Assembly (NCBI RefSeq): GCF_041381155.1
Contig: NC_091135.1
Span: 69,862,418 to 69,926,417 of the forward strand
Length of the DNA: 64,000 nucleotides
Direction: 5' to 3'
From: Argopecten irradians
Taxonomy: Eukaryota; Mollusca; Bivalvia; Pectinida; Pectinidae
Position numbers and translations under genes: made by a program. Below the pieces are notes generated by a model that saw only the letters and a list, made by a program, of their open reading frames with translations, was not told the origin of the DNA and ran no database searches. Below, one piece after another: positions 25,501 to 35,100 of this stretch; within the stretch, counting starts at the first letter, position 1; every line of letters begins with the position of its first letter.

Positions 25501-28500
25501 TTTTATAGAATGATGATTATTCTTCTGAATATCACAGGTGTCACCAAAACGCACTATTAAATAGCTTATCTATAAATATTGTAAAATTGAATGTTTAAAC
25601 ATTAGCCCTAGGAATGATTAAATGACCGTACGTTACAACTCCTGAAGACAATTAATTTATTTTTTGTTACATCCCCAGATCCGTAGCGGACCAGCTAGAG
25701 TCTGGTCAGCAGGTGTTACCCGAATCCTACAAGTGTGTTACTATATACTTCAGTGACATCGTCGGCTTCACCACCATATCGGCCATGAGCACACCTTTAG
25801 AGGTAATGTCTCCTCTCACATAACTTACTGTAAAAGTACATCTTTGGAGGTAATGTCGCCTCTCACATAACTTACTGTAAAAGTACATCTTTGGAGGTAA
25901 TGTCGTCTATCACAATAACTAACTATAAAAGTACACCTGTGGAGGTAATGTCTTCTATCACAATATCGTATTGTAAAAGTACACTTTGGAGGTTCTGTCG
26001 TCTATCACAATAACTAACTGTAAAAGTACACCTGTGGAGGTAATGTCGTCTATCACAATAACTTACTATAAAAGTACACTTTGGAGGTAATGTCTTCTAT
26101 CACAATAACTTACTGTAAAAGTACACTTTGGAGGTCATGTCTTCTATCACAAAACTTACTGTAAAAGTACACCTGTGGAGGTAATGTCTTCTATAACATA
26201 GCTTACTGTAAAAGTACACCTTTGGAGGTAATGTCGTCTATCACAATAACTTACTGTAAAAGTACACCTTTGGAGGTATTGTCTTCTATCACAATAACTT
26301 ACTGTAAAAGTACACCTGTGGAGGTAATGTCGTCTATCACAATAACTAACTATAAAAGTACACCTGTGGAGGTAATGTCTTCTATCACAATATCGTATTG
26401 TAAAAGTACACTTTGGAGGTTCTGTCGTCTATCACAATAACTAACTGTAAAAGTACACCTGTGGAGGTAATGTCGTCTATCACAATAACTTACTATAAAA
26501 GTACACTTTGGAGGTAATGTCTTCTATCACAATAACTTACTGTAAAAGTACACTTTGGAGGTCATGTCTTCTATCACAAAACTTACTGTAAAAGTACACC
26601 TGTGGAGGTAATGTCTTCTATAACATAGCTTACTGTAAAAGTACACCTTTGGAGGTAATGTCGTCTATCACAATAACTTACTGTAAAAGTACACCTTTGG
26701 AGGTATTGTCTTCTATCACAATAACTTACTGTAAAAGTACACCTGTGGAGGTAATGTCGTCTATCACAATAACTAACTATAAAAGTACACCTGTGGAGGT
26801 AATGTCTTCTATCACAATATCGTATTGTAAAAGTACACCTGTGGAGGTAATGTCGTCTATCACAATAACTTACTGTAAAAGTACACTTTGGAGGTAATGT
26901 CTTCTATCACAATAACTAACTATAAAAGATCACCTTTAGAGGTAATGTCTTCTATCACAATAACTTACTGTAAAAGTACACTTTGGAGGTAATGTCTTCT
27001 ATCACAATAACTAACTATAAAAGATCACCTTTAGAGGTAATGTCTTCTATCACAATAACTTACTGTAAAAGTACACTTTGGAGGTAATGTCTTCTATCAC
27101 AATAGCTAACTATAAAAGTACACCTTTAGAGATAATATCTCCTCTCACATAGCTTACTTTAAAAGTACAACTTTGGAGGTAATGTCTTCTATCACAATAA
27201 CTAACTATAAAAGTACACCTTTAGAGATAATGTCTCCTCTCACATAGCTTACTTTAAAAGTACACTTTGGAGGTAATGTCGTCTATCACAATAACTAACT
27301 ATAAAAGTACACCTTTAGAGATAATGTCTCCTCTCACATAGCTTACTTTAAAAGTACAACTTTGGAGGTAATGTCTTCTATCACAATAGCTAACTATAAA
27401 AGTACACCTTAGAGACACCTTTAGAGATAATGTCTCCTCTCACATAGCTTACTTTAAAAGTACAACTTTGGAGGTAATGTCTCTATCACAATAGCTAACT
27501 ATAAAAGTACACCTTTAGAGATAATGTCTCCTCTCACATAGCTTACTTTAAAAGTACAACTTTGGAGATAATGTCTCCTCTCACAATAACTAACTGTAAA
27601 AGTACACCCTTAGAGATAATGTCTCCTCTCACATAGCTTACTTTAAAAGTACAACTTTGGATGTAATGTCTTCTAATGTCTGTGCTCGTGATATTTTTTC
27701 CACACAAGAAGCGCAGGCGATCTGAATTGTCAGATCAACACATTTGAGTGGTTTTCTTATCTATCATACAGCTCACCGTCAAAGACTCGATTTGGCGTTT
27801 ATGATTACTACAAGTAAGGTGTTACTATTTCCTTGACAACACGTAATTACTGTGTGTTGAATCGTGAAGTGATCTGTTGCACATAGACCATATAATGGTT
27901 AAAGACAATGTGTGTTACTATAGGTTATTTCACTCCCCAGGTGATAGCCCTTCTGAATGAGCTGTACACGTCCTTTGATACCATCATCGACAAGTTTGAC
28001 GTCTACAAGGTAAAATATCTGGTCTTATCACGTTTGAAAATACAATATTGTGCATTTTTATTTTATCTACTGTTAAATGATAGTAAATAATAAAAACATG
28101 GCGTTATAGTTCTTTCTGTTATCAAACACAGGAGCTGATTTAGATTCTATCATTTCCATCGTATATTTAGTATAAGAATAAATCAATGCATGAATTGGTT
28201 AAACATACGTATGTGGATTTAATAACAAACTGAACTTTAAATGTTTTAAGTAGACTGGCCGCAGTCTTTAGAATAATATGAATTTAAGGCAAAGCATCAG
28301 AAGAGCGCAGCTGCATGTAGATACAAGATTATAACTACATAACTTTATATTGTCTACATTTAGCTTACTAAGCTGGGTAACGACGGTAGTCAGGATAGCC
28401 GTCGATATAGTTCCGATTAATGAATGTTATAGCTGCAGTTTGATTTGAAAATAACAATTTTCAATGTTTTTGTCTCTGCGATAGGTCTGAATCCCAAATT

Positions 28501-30211
28501 TAAAACTAAGGGGAGATAATCTAGTAATATATTGGTTTCTAGTCTGTATTTTAAGACCCCTACATAGTTTGAGGTTTTAATGTAAAGTTATGTCGACACA
28601 AACAGGTAGAAACGATCGGCGATGCCTACATGGTGGTTTCCGGACTACCAAGAAGGAATGGAGACAATCATGCGGAACAAATAGCCAGTATGTCGTGCGA
28701 GATCCGGCGGGCTGTTCTTGGTTTTAAAATTAAACATCTCCCCGACGAGGCATTAAAAATCCGCATAGGACTACATTCTGGTAAGTCACATATTGATACG
28801 CCATCCTCTTGGGTTTAGTGACCAAAGTATACATAAATCTGTCAAATTCTTGCTTTAATGGTCAAAATGTCTGAATATTGTCTATTGGTCACTCTAGGTC
28901 CGGTTGTGGCCGGAGTGGTCGGACTGACCATGCCTCGGTACTGTCTGTTTGGAGATACCGTGAACACTGCGTCCAGGATGGAATCTAATTCAGAGGGTAT
29001 GTGTTATAATTAAATTGATCGTAATGACGCAGATAACCGGCTAAAGTGATGTCCATGGCCTTATAAGTACCAGGAATATTTTATGTTGCTCATAACAGTT
29101 TTTCTCGTCAATGGGTTGTGTTTCTTTGGTGACATTTTAATGCTATATAACATACGCATAAGAGCAAGGCTGCGTGATATGCATTTTTATATTTGCTTAA
29201 TTGTTTCAAGTATTTACCTTTATGCATAACGGCACAAGCAATAGTATATGCAATGTAATTAGAGTTAGTGTATTCTGTCATTGAAAACATAATAAAATGT
29301 ACATGCTGTTCAGGCTACAGATAAAACATTGAGGACACTCAGAATGGCTTGATTTAGGATACACCGAAGAGAAAAGCTTTAAAGTGAATAGTCGTTCAAA
29401 GAAAACCAGTCTAAATGCGTTCATTGGCCGTCCAAAAGTTCTCACATATTAATACGACGGCCAAGTTCTGCTTACGTTTCCCAGTTCTGACCATTAAAGT
29501 AAAGGAAAGTTGAAAGCATTGAAAGCGAGGCTGCGTGTAAATGTAACCACGGACATAGTCAGCCGGGAGGACGTTTTAGGATTCCTATACTTTAAATTGA
29601 TTTCTTCGTACGCAGACAGATTTTGGCGAGAGATTTTATTTTTTCTATTTCATAAGAAATTATACTGGATACATTCACATCATTTTACCGACTTTAGCCA
29701 TCCTTGCCCGACTGTTCACTTTAAGGAGTAAGATCGCATTTATCAACAAAATATCTTATATATACTTGTTGTTCTGTTTACCTTCCAAGCCTTACGGATC
29801 CATATCTCCCATCCTACGAAGACAATACTCGACAAGTTCAACAAGTTCTGGATTGAGGATCGGGGCGAAATTACCGTCAAAGTAAGTTACAATATCAGTA
29901 AGTAAATCACAAGGTCAACTTAATTGGTTGTAATATTTAAATCAGTTTTAAACTCGCATTCCAGCAACAAGCCGTAGATGTGTCACGCTAGGGAGAGTTA
30001 TCTAGATATGATACAGTTTTCCAATATATTCTATAACCTATGAACTAGCTGGAATGGTTTCATTTGCTGACATGCATATATATAGATAACTTTTGTATTA
30101 TTATTGCGTTGTTTAAAAAATGCTCTTTGAGGTAAAACTTTACATTTGTAGGGGAAAGGCGTTATGAATACCTACTGGCTCAACGAACCGCTGGAGGACC
30201 TACTGGATTAG
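13520..30211 (+). CDS. Receptor guanylate cyclase, natriuretic-peptide-receptor type (22 exons, 1,037 aa)
   Basis: This is a single-pass membrane receptor that converts GTP to cGMP when ligand binds outside. Exons: 13520-13967, 16406-16618, 17008-17154, 17558-17709, 18097-18232, 18784-18878, 19477-19606, 20090-20171, 20601-20736, 21332-21460, 21938-22042, 22309-22380, 22635-22803, 23707-23865, 24184-24358, 25188-25334, 25679-25802, 27941-28009, 28606-28780, 28898-28996, 29790-29881, 30152-30211. All introns are GT-AG and every phase joins, giving 3,114 coding bases. Vertebrate NPR1/2 proteins are about 1,050 residues, so the length fits. Domain order is signal peptide, ligand-binding region, one TM helix, pseudokinase, helical hinge, cyclase. 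The donor of exon 4 (ACC|GTAGGA) is the weakest. The ligand cannot be told. Orthology to a particular vertebrate NPR is not claimed, so no symbol is given. Confidence 0.95.
14275..14480 (+). repeat. Pyrimidine-rich tandem repeat in cyclase intron 1
   Basis: Units of about 20-24 bases of the type TTCTATTTCTTTTTTCTTTA are repeated roughly nine times. The rest of intron 1 (13968-16405) shows nothing coding; TATT runs lie at 14690-14706. Confidence 0.85.
16286..16395. repeat. 26-bp self-complementary tandem repeat beside the exon 2 acceptor
   Basis: TTTACAGTAGTGTAAACACT is repeated about four times, one copy partial. The last copy ends about 10 bases before the acceptor AG at 16404-16405. TAGTGTAAACACTA is nearly palindromic. 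Confidence 0.85.
18255..18665. repeat. 76-bp tandem repeat in cyclase intron 5
   Basis: Five copies of a compound unit begin within about 25 bases of the exon 5 donor. Each unit consists of two related halves, both starting GTCAATGTTATAT and both ending in a CATTT(T)ACAG stretch that resembles a 3' splice site. Confidence 0.9.
20250..20460 (+). repeat. AT-rich degenerate tandem repeat in cyclase intron 8
   Basis: Imperfect repeats of TATATTTAATATTTTGTT and AGTCTTTATAT make up this stretch. No coding signal is present. Confidence 0.75.
21626..21737. repeat. 112-bp hairpin in cyclase intron 10, related in form to the recombinase-element hairpin
   Basis: GTGTTCATT pairs with AATGAACAC at the base, and further stems lead to a tip reading TTTTGCGAGTCTTGGCGAGC then AAAA. 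The tip has two GCGAG boxes around a short spacer, the same form as the CCGAGG pair at 8441-8457. No TIR could be identified with confidence. Confidence 0.7.
23101..23345 (+). repeat. 60-bp tandem repeat (four units) in cyclase intron 13
   Basis: Units start TATAATTAGGATTCCTG at 23101, 23161, 23221 and 23281. Units 1 and 3 match each other better than units 2 and 4, so the recent duplication was of 120 bp. Confidence 0.92.
23355..23478. repeat. Long hairpin in cyclase intron 13
   Basis: AATTTCATCGGGGTATAAAA and AAATTTTGTTT on the left pair with AAACAAAATTTATTTCATAC and CTCGATGAAATTT on the right. A TGACGTCGTCA box lies about 75 bases downstream, and GTATGAAAAC near 23645 could be a far end. 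This may be a member of the hairpin-ended group, but its tip lacks the GAGG boxes. Confidence 0.6.
24607..25110. mobile_element. Gene-less hairpin-ended element (non-autonomous relative of the recombinase element) in cyclase intron 15
   Basis: A 149-bp hairpin (24621-24769) has arms with GTGGATATGAAGGATAGGGA and its complement, and the tip CCGAGGCTTGCCGAGGG. The TIR TTTCTTTCATACC starts within four bases of it, and the inverse copy GGTATGAAAGAAA is at 25092-25105. A perfect stem ATTGCATGG/CCATGCAAT (25016-25037) lies 54 bases inside the right TIR, next to TGACGTCA (25010). This repeats the order of parts at 8378-10628, although the sequences differ. There is no open frame, so a recombinase supplied in trans is inferred. 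The host gene is unharmed because it lies between exons 15 and 16. Confidence 0.72.
25188..30211 (+). other. Cyclase exons 16-22: dimerisation hinge and guanylate cyclase catalytic domain
   Basis: Residues 784-832 hold the signalling helix ([20 protein letters not shown] and EERT-like heptads) that pairs two subunits. The catalytic domain follows. D858 in YFSDIVGFT and D902 in ETIGDAYM would bind the metals; E898 and C970 (PRYCLFGD) are the guanine-choosing residues that separate guanylate from adenylate cyclases; N977 and R981 in NTASRME are catalytic. All are present, so the enzyme is expected to be active. The protein ends with [18 protein letters not shown] and has no long tail. Confidence 0.95.
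25789..27690 (+). repeat. 47-48-bp minisatellite that copies the exon 17 end and its splice donor
   Basis: About 40 units fill most of intron 17. The first unit starts inside the exon: GCACACCTTTAGAG|GTAATGTCTC is followed by near copies GTACACCTTTGGAGGTAATG. Every unit therefore carries the exon's last codons (T-P-L-E) plus the same donor GAG|GTAATG. Units of 48 bases are in frame with one another, which gives short open stretches encoding [16 protein letters not shown] repeats. Read-through past the true donor meets a TAA in the first unit, so these are not expected to be translated. Later units (26920-27690) carry TTAGAGATAATGTCTCCTCT variants. Confidence 0.93.
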
Positions 30212-30698
30212 TAGAGGACACAGTGAACTATTTTGTCGAGGAGTGTTTATGTTAATTTGTCTGTTAACAGATGTTGTGTGATATGCTAAATGGACATTGC
30301 AAATAGACAGATTAATTTATTTTGTGTATAACTCATGTTTAGGGTGGTCACAGAATGTTGAATTGTTAAAAAGTGATAATGCGTTGTTCTTCATTTCACA
30401 ATCAGATAAAGGGGTTTAGTAAGAGATTCACAATTATATCACAATCCCGTTCCAATTCTACTTCCATATTATAACCACAAAAATGCCAAAATGATATATT
30501 TACACAGTTTAATTCAATAGAACAAGAAAAGCTCATTTCGAATTCATACTCAATACTGATATTCATTTTGTTTTAATTGTAACTTGATTAATGCATTATT
30601 ATTCATTCCGCAAAATGATAAATGTCCGACTACTTCTATTCATTTGATCAACAAATGTTCTTATATTGGTTATGAAGTCAAAATTGTAAAGAATATTT

Positions 30699-30704
30699 AA
30701 TAAA
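30699..30704 (+). terminator. Candidate poly(A) signal of the cyclase gene
   Basis: AATAAA lies about 490 bases after the stop codon at 30209-30211, and no earlier canonical AATAAA was noticed. The 3' UTR would be AT-rich. Confidence 0.5.
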
Positions 30705-30945
30705 ATAGAAAGTGTTTCCTCTTAGTTATATTGCTGTTATTTCTAATACAAAAGCATCATTTGATAGAGAGTATGAAAATGAAATGTGAGTTAGGACGGG
30801 GGTGGGGAGGTGAGGGGGGGGGGGGGGGTCAAGCACCTGTCAAGTCAATGTGACTGATGCCAACAACATCCACGCACTGTGTCATATCAGGATAGGAATT
30901 CTGAATTCTGGATAAATGCATTTCTAAGGGACCGTAACTGAATCC

Positions 30946-31240
30946 ATCCTCGATACTCCAGAGGTTACTATCACTGACGTTTTATCCACCTCTGGACTAT
31001 CTCATAGTAAAACGGAAGGCAAGAGAAGACATGGGTAATTTAATCCTTTGATGTACACCAAAAGAATCGAATACAGGTAAATTGTGGTTGACTGTGCGGC
31101 TTTGAAGTTGGGCGTCAAAGGAAGTCTCTGCATGCCCGTCATTGGTCAAGTTTTTTCCCCTGAGCTGCCTCCAGTTTTACTATGAAATCTAGGGGTGGAT
31201 ATTACGTCAGTGATAGTAACCCCTGGGATATCTACGATGA
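30946..31240 (+). mobile_element. About 295-bp MITE with TIRs of about 65 bp (copy 1)
   Basis: The left end GGTTACTATCACTGACGT and its continuation to CATAGTAAAAC (31013) pair with 31174-31240, which reads GTTTTACTATG to ACGTCAGTGATAGTAACC. The interior has no open frame. A second copy in the same orientation is at 40288-40557. The superfamily is not clear; target duplications were not resolved. Confidence 0.82.
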
Positions 31241-31859
31241 ACTTAATCAGAACTTTCCTAAACAATGAAAAGTATTCAGAAGAAAAAAATATTCTGCATG
31301 CTTATACCGTAAGAATGACAACCGTCAGCAATCTTCTACCATATCTCACAACAAACCAAGAGTAGCTTTAAGTTGTCGTTTTAATATCTTAAACAATAAA
31401 AATGATTGTCAATACATTTATCTCATTTTGAAAAAGACAGGTGAATATTTCCATTATTTATAAGAATTAATAACGGAATAAATATCAAAATATTAACATA
31501 GCAGATGATATGATACAGTGTACATTTGATGTAGATAAGGCATTATTGTGGTCGATTTGGCACAAGGATGGTAGAAATTATATTCTTATTAAAGGGGACA
31601 AACCCCGCGATAGTTGATATCAATGTGAAGTAATTAGATAACAAAAAAATGAATCATTAAAAACAATGCAGTACGTAATATTAAGTATGAGTTTGTTAAG
31701 ACAACAGTAACCATATCGGTGACACATAAAACATTTGCTGTAAATCGAATCGTTTTCACAGGAGACCATTTCAGTTTCGCATTCAGAAATCGAAGTATTA
31801 ATTGTAATATGCATCCATTAGGATACACCATACACAATATACAATCAGATATCAAGGTA

Positions 31860-31865
31860 TTTATT
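31860..31865 (-). terminator. Candidate poly(A) signal of the hydroxylase gene
   Basis: AATAAA on the minus strand lies about 300 bases past the stop codon at 32168. Position is the only support. Confidence 0.35.
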
Positions 31866-32167
31866 GTGATATACATACGTCTATTAAGAAACAAAATACA
31901 CAATATGCAATCAGATTATCGAAAACATGTCTTTACCAGAATCGCCTTAGATGTTGATTCATAATGATTCAACGAACATGAACTGGTATGCAATTAAATC
32001 AAAGAAAAGAGTCGATCCCCTGCTATAATAACATTAAATACGTTACACAGATAATAAATCGTCATGTCTGGTCGGTCATACAAAGACAACCGGTAAAATA
32101 TCTCCGGCTGTTGTAGTTTAGATAAAAGGGAGGTTCTATCATCCCGCGTCTAATTATAAAGACAGGT

Positions 32168-35100
32168 TTATCCGATCAGTTCCCGAGCAGAAAAAATTAG
32201 TTTGTGTCGTCTGCTTTGTTTACTTTTGCGGAAGTGCTTGTCCGTGCCATGCAGCCAGTCGAGAATTCCTAAGACGCCGTAATTACCTGTAAATCTGACA
32301 AAATAAGAAGAAACATTATACAATTTGAAAAGAGATGAAGCATTCTCGTTACTTTCAATAAATACATGCAAACTTCAAAGATCCTGAATGACGTCAATAT
32401 TCGTGTTTTTTTTGTGTTTTTTTTTTACTATTTTAAGCAACACCATATTACACACATCCTATGTAAATGAACATGTATGTAAATCCAGCATTGTTATCAA
32501 ACAGCGCAATACAGAAAAACATGACATAGAGCATTAGAGCATGGCACTGAATTATATAATTACTCACTTCAAATGATGATAGTCGTGGAACTCAGGAGAT
32601 GGTAATAATGGAAGATGGTACCCACTGTGGTGTATCACAGTCACCACCACAGACAGGAAGAGCCACACACCGGAAGTCACCACGTCACATCCGATCACGA
32701 GGGGACCGGTCATTATTGTTCCAAGGTTCGAAAACATGAACTCAACTGGATGTGAGTAGGCAGAAACGAGGCCAAATGGCGCCGTGAAGTCATGATGGAG
32801 CTTGTGATACCGTTTGTACATGAACGGAGAGTGGAGAATTCTGTCAAAGAAAAATAGCAACAATTAATAAACTGGACTGGAGGAGAATGCTTAATAGGAA
32901 AAATACCAACAATTCAAAACGTACAATGACCGAAAAGAGTCTGGGAACAAGATATGAAAAAACTGTAACGCTTTTTATCAATGTTTTTCACATCTTCTTG
33001 TACCATGATATGATTCAAAGACATGTGAAAGTGCTTAACAGAAAGATTATAAACATCTATGGAAAATTCAGATTACACTCACATATATATGTTCCAATAG
33101 CCGAAATGAGACAGAAAAAGAAGTGAAAGCTAATTTCTTTTCACGTGTTGTTGTACCACTGATGGTACAAAAAGATGTGAAAGCATGGTACATAAACATG
33201 TGAAACGACTTACCTTTCACATCTGTCTGTACCATCAGTGGTACAAAAACATGTGAAAGCGTGGTGCATAAACATCAAAGAGTCTGAGCTTTCACATCTT
33301 TTTGTACCATCAGTGGTACAGAAACACTTGAAACCTTGGTACAGAAATATGTGAAAGGAACTTTGAAATGTTGTTATCAAACACCGAGACCAGAGCTGAC
33401 ACTGAATATCAGCGGTTTGATTAGGGCGTCACAACAAGCGTAAAATGTTGTTTCGCACTTCTGAGGAAAAACAGAAATGAAACTATTGTGTTATTTTTCG
33501 GGTGTAACTTGGGCCTAGAATTGTTATCTTAGGGGTCATTCTAATTATGTAGATAATTAAATAAAACGTGGTTTCCAACATTATAGTATTTTTCTTATTG
33601 TTTTTTATGGTGTTTTTCTATGAAGATGTATACAATCTAACTGTTTTATCAGCTTTATCAGGAAGCCATTTGTCAAACCCAGTAACCTTCGAGTCTTTCG
33701 CCTTTTACATGTTTCTGTGCCATGACTGTTTTCGGCCGTTATTTTGGTAAGGAAAGTTATAAAAGTGACTGCTCACATAAATACTGCTTTCACATTTTTG
33801 TGTACCATGCTTTCATATGTATACAGCTGTATTTAGTAACAAGACCATAAGCGACCTATTCATCTTCACTTACTGTTTATCCACACGCTGACATACTATT
33901 CAGAGCATGTCATTACTGTAAACAATGATATCTTGAATCTCTCGTGATATGATTGGGACAGTGATGCTAATTTGAAGAGGACGCCCAAAATCCAACCGGA
34001 GTTTTAAAACTTACCGATGTGAGTAATAGAACGTGACTTCCTCTAGTAGTATACACAGAGAGAGATCCCTAATAAACGGGAGAAGGGCCGGCAGTCCAAG
34101 GGTCTGATCACATCCCCTCCACACTTGTAGGTAATAGTAGACAAACATAAAGGGCAGGTGGATGAGCAGGGAGTTGATGGTAAGCTGACGGAGGACCTTA
34201 CCGACGTCATTGACGGTAACCTATACAATGACATACTAGATCAAAAGAGAGTTGGATTGGTAAGCTGACGGAGGACCTTACCGACGTCATTGACGGTAAC
34301 CTATACAATGACATACTAGATCAAAAGAGAGTTGGATTGGTAAGCTGACGGAGGCCTTACCGACGTCATTGACGGTAACCTATACAATGATATACTAGAT
34401 CAAAAGAGAGGTTGATTGGTAAGCTGACGGAGGACCTTACCGACGTCATTGACGGTAACCTATACAATGACATACTAGATCAAAAGAGAGTTGGATTGGT
34501 AAGCTGACGGAGGACCTTACCGACGTCATTGACGGTAACCTATACAATGATATACTAGATCAAAAGAGAGGTTGATTGGTAAGCTGACGGAGGACCTTAC
34601 CGACGTCATTGACGGTAACCTATACAATGATATACTAGATCAAAAGAGAGGTTGATTGGTAAGCTGACGGAGGACCTTACCGACGTCATTGACGGTAACC
34701 TATACAATGATATACTAGATCAAAAGAGAGGTTGATTGGTAAGCTGACGGAGGACCTTACCGACGTCATTGACGGTAACCTATACAATGATATACTAGAT
34801 CAAAAGAGAGGTTGATTGGTAAGCTGACGGAGGACCTTACCGACGTCATTGACGGTAACCTATACAATGACATACTAGATCAAAAGAGAGGTTGATTAGT
34901 AAGCTGACGGAGGACCTTACCGACGTCATTGACGGTAACCTATACAATGATATACTAGATCAAAAGAGAGGTTGATTGGTAAGCTGACGGAGGACCTTAC
35001 CGACGTCATTGACGGTAACCTATACAATGACATACTAGATCAAAAGAGAGGTTGATTGGTAAGCTGACGGAGGACCTTACCGACGTCATTGACGGTAACC

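Larger units (their letters stand above)
30705..32167. other. Intergenic region between the cyclase and hydroxylase genes
   Basis: It contains a 15-base G run at 30814-30828, the MITE at 30946-31240, and AT-rich sequence. Around 31830-31920 a short segment (ACACAATATACAATCAGA) is duplicated with divergence. No gene was recognised. The two genes converge here, so both 3' UTRs probably lie in it. Confidence 0.6.

Noticed and set aside
26222-26897. Two 72- and 82-codon frames with [16 protein letters not shown] repeats
   Set aside because: They are products of the 48-bp intron repeat, with a stop in the first unit after the true donor.
29510-29731. A 73-codon plus-strand frame in cyclase intron 20
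   Set aside because: The exons on both sides join in phase without it, and it shows no family motif.
30814-30828. 15-base G run as a G-quadruplex or regulatory site
   Set aside because: A single homopolymer without spaced G tracts; it could be a sequencing weak point.
31620-31964. Overlapping short frames on both strands downstream of the hydroxylase gene
   Set aside because: AT-rich, no domain pattern, and they overlap one another on opposite strands.
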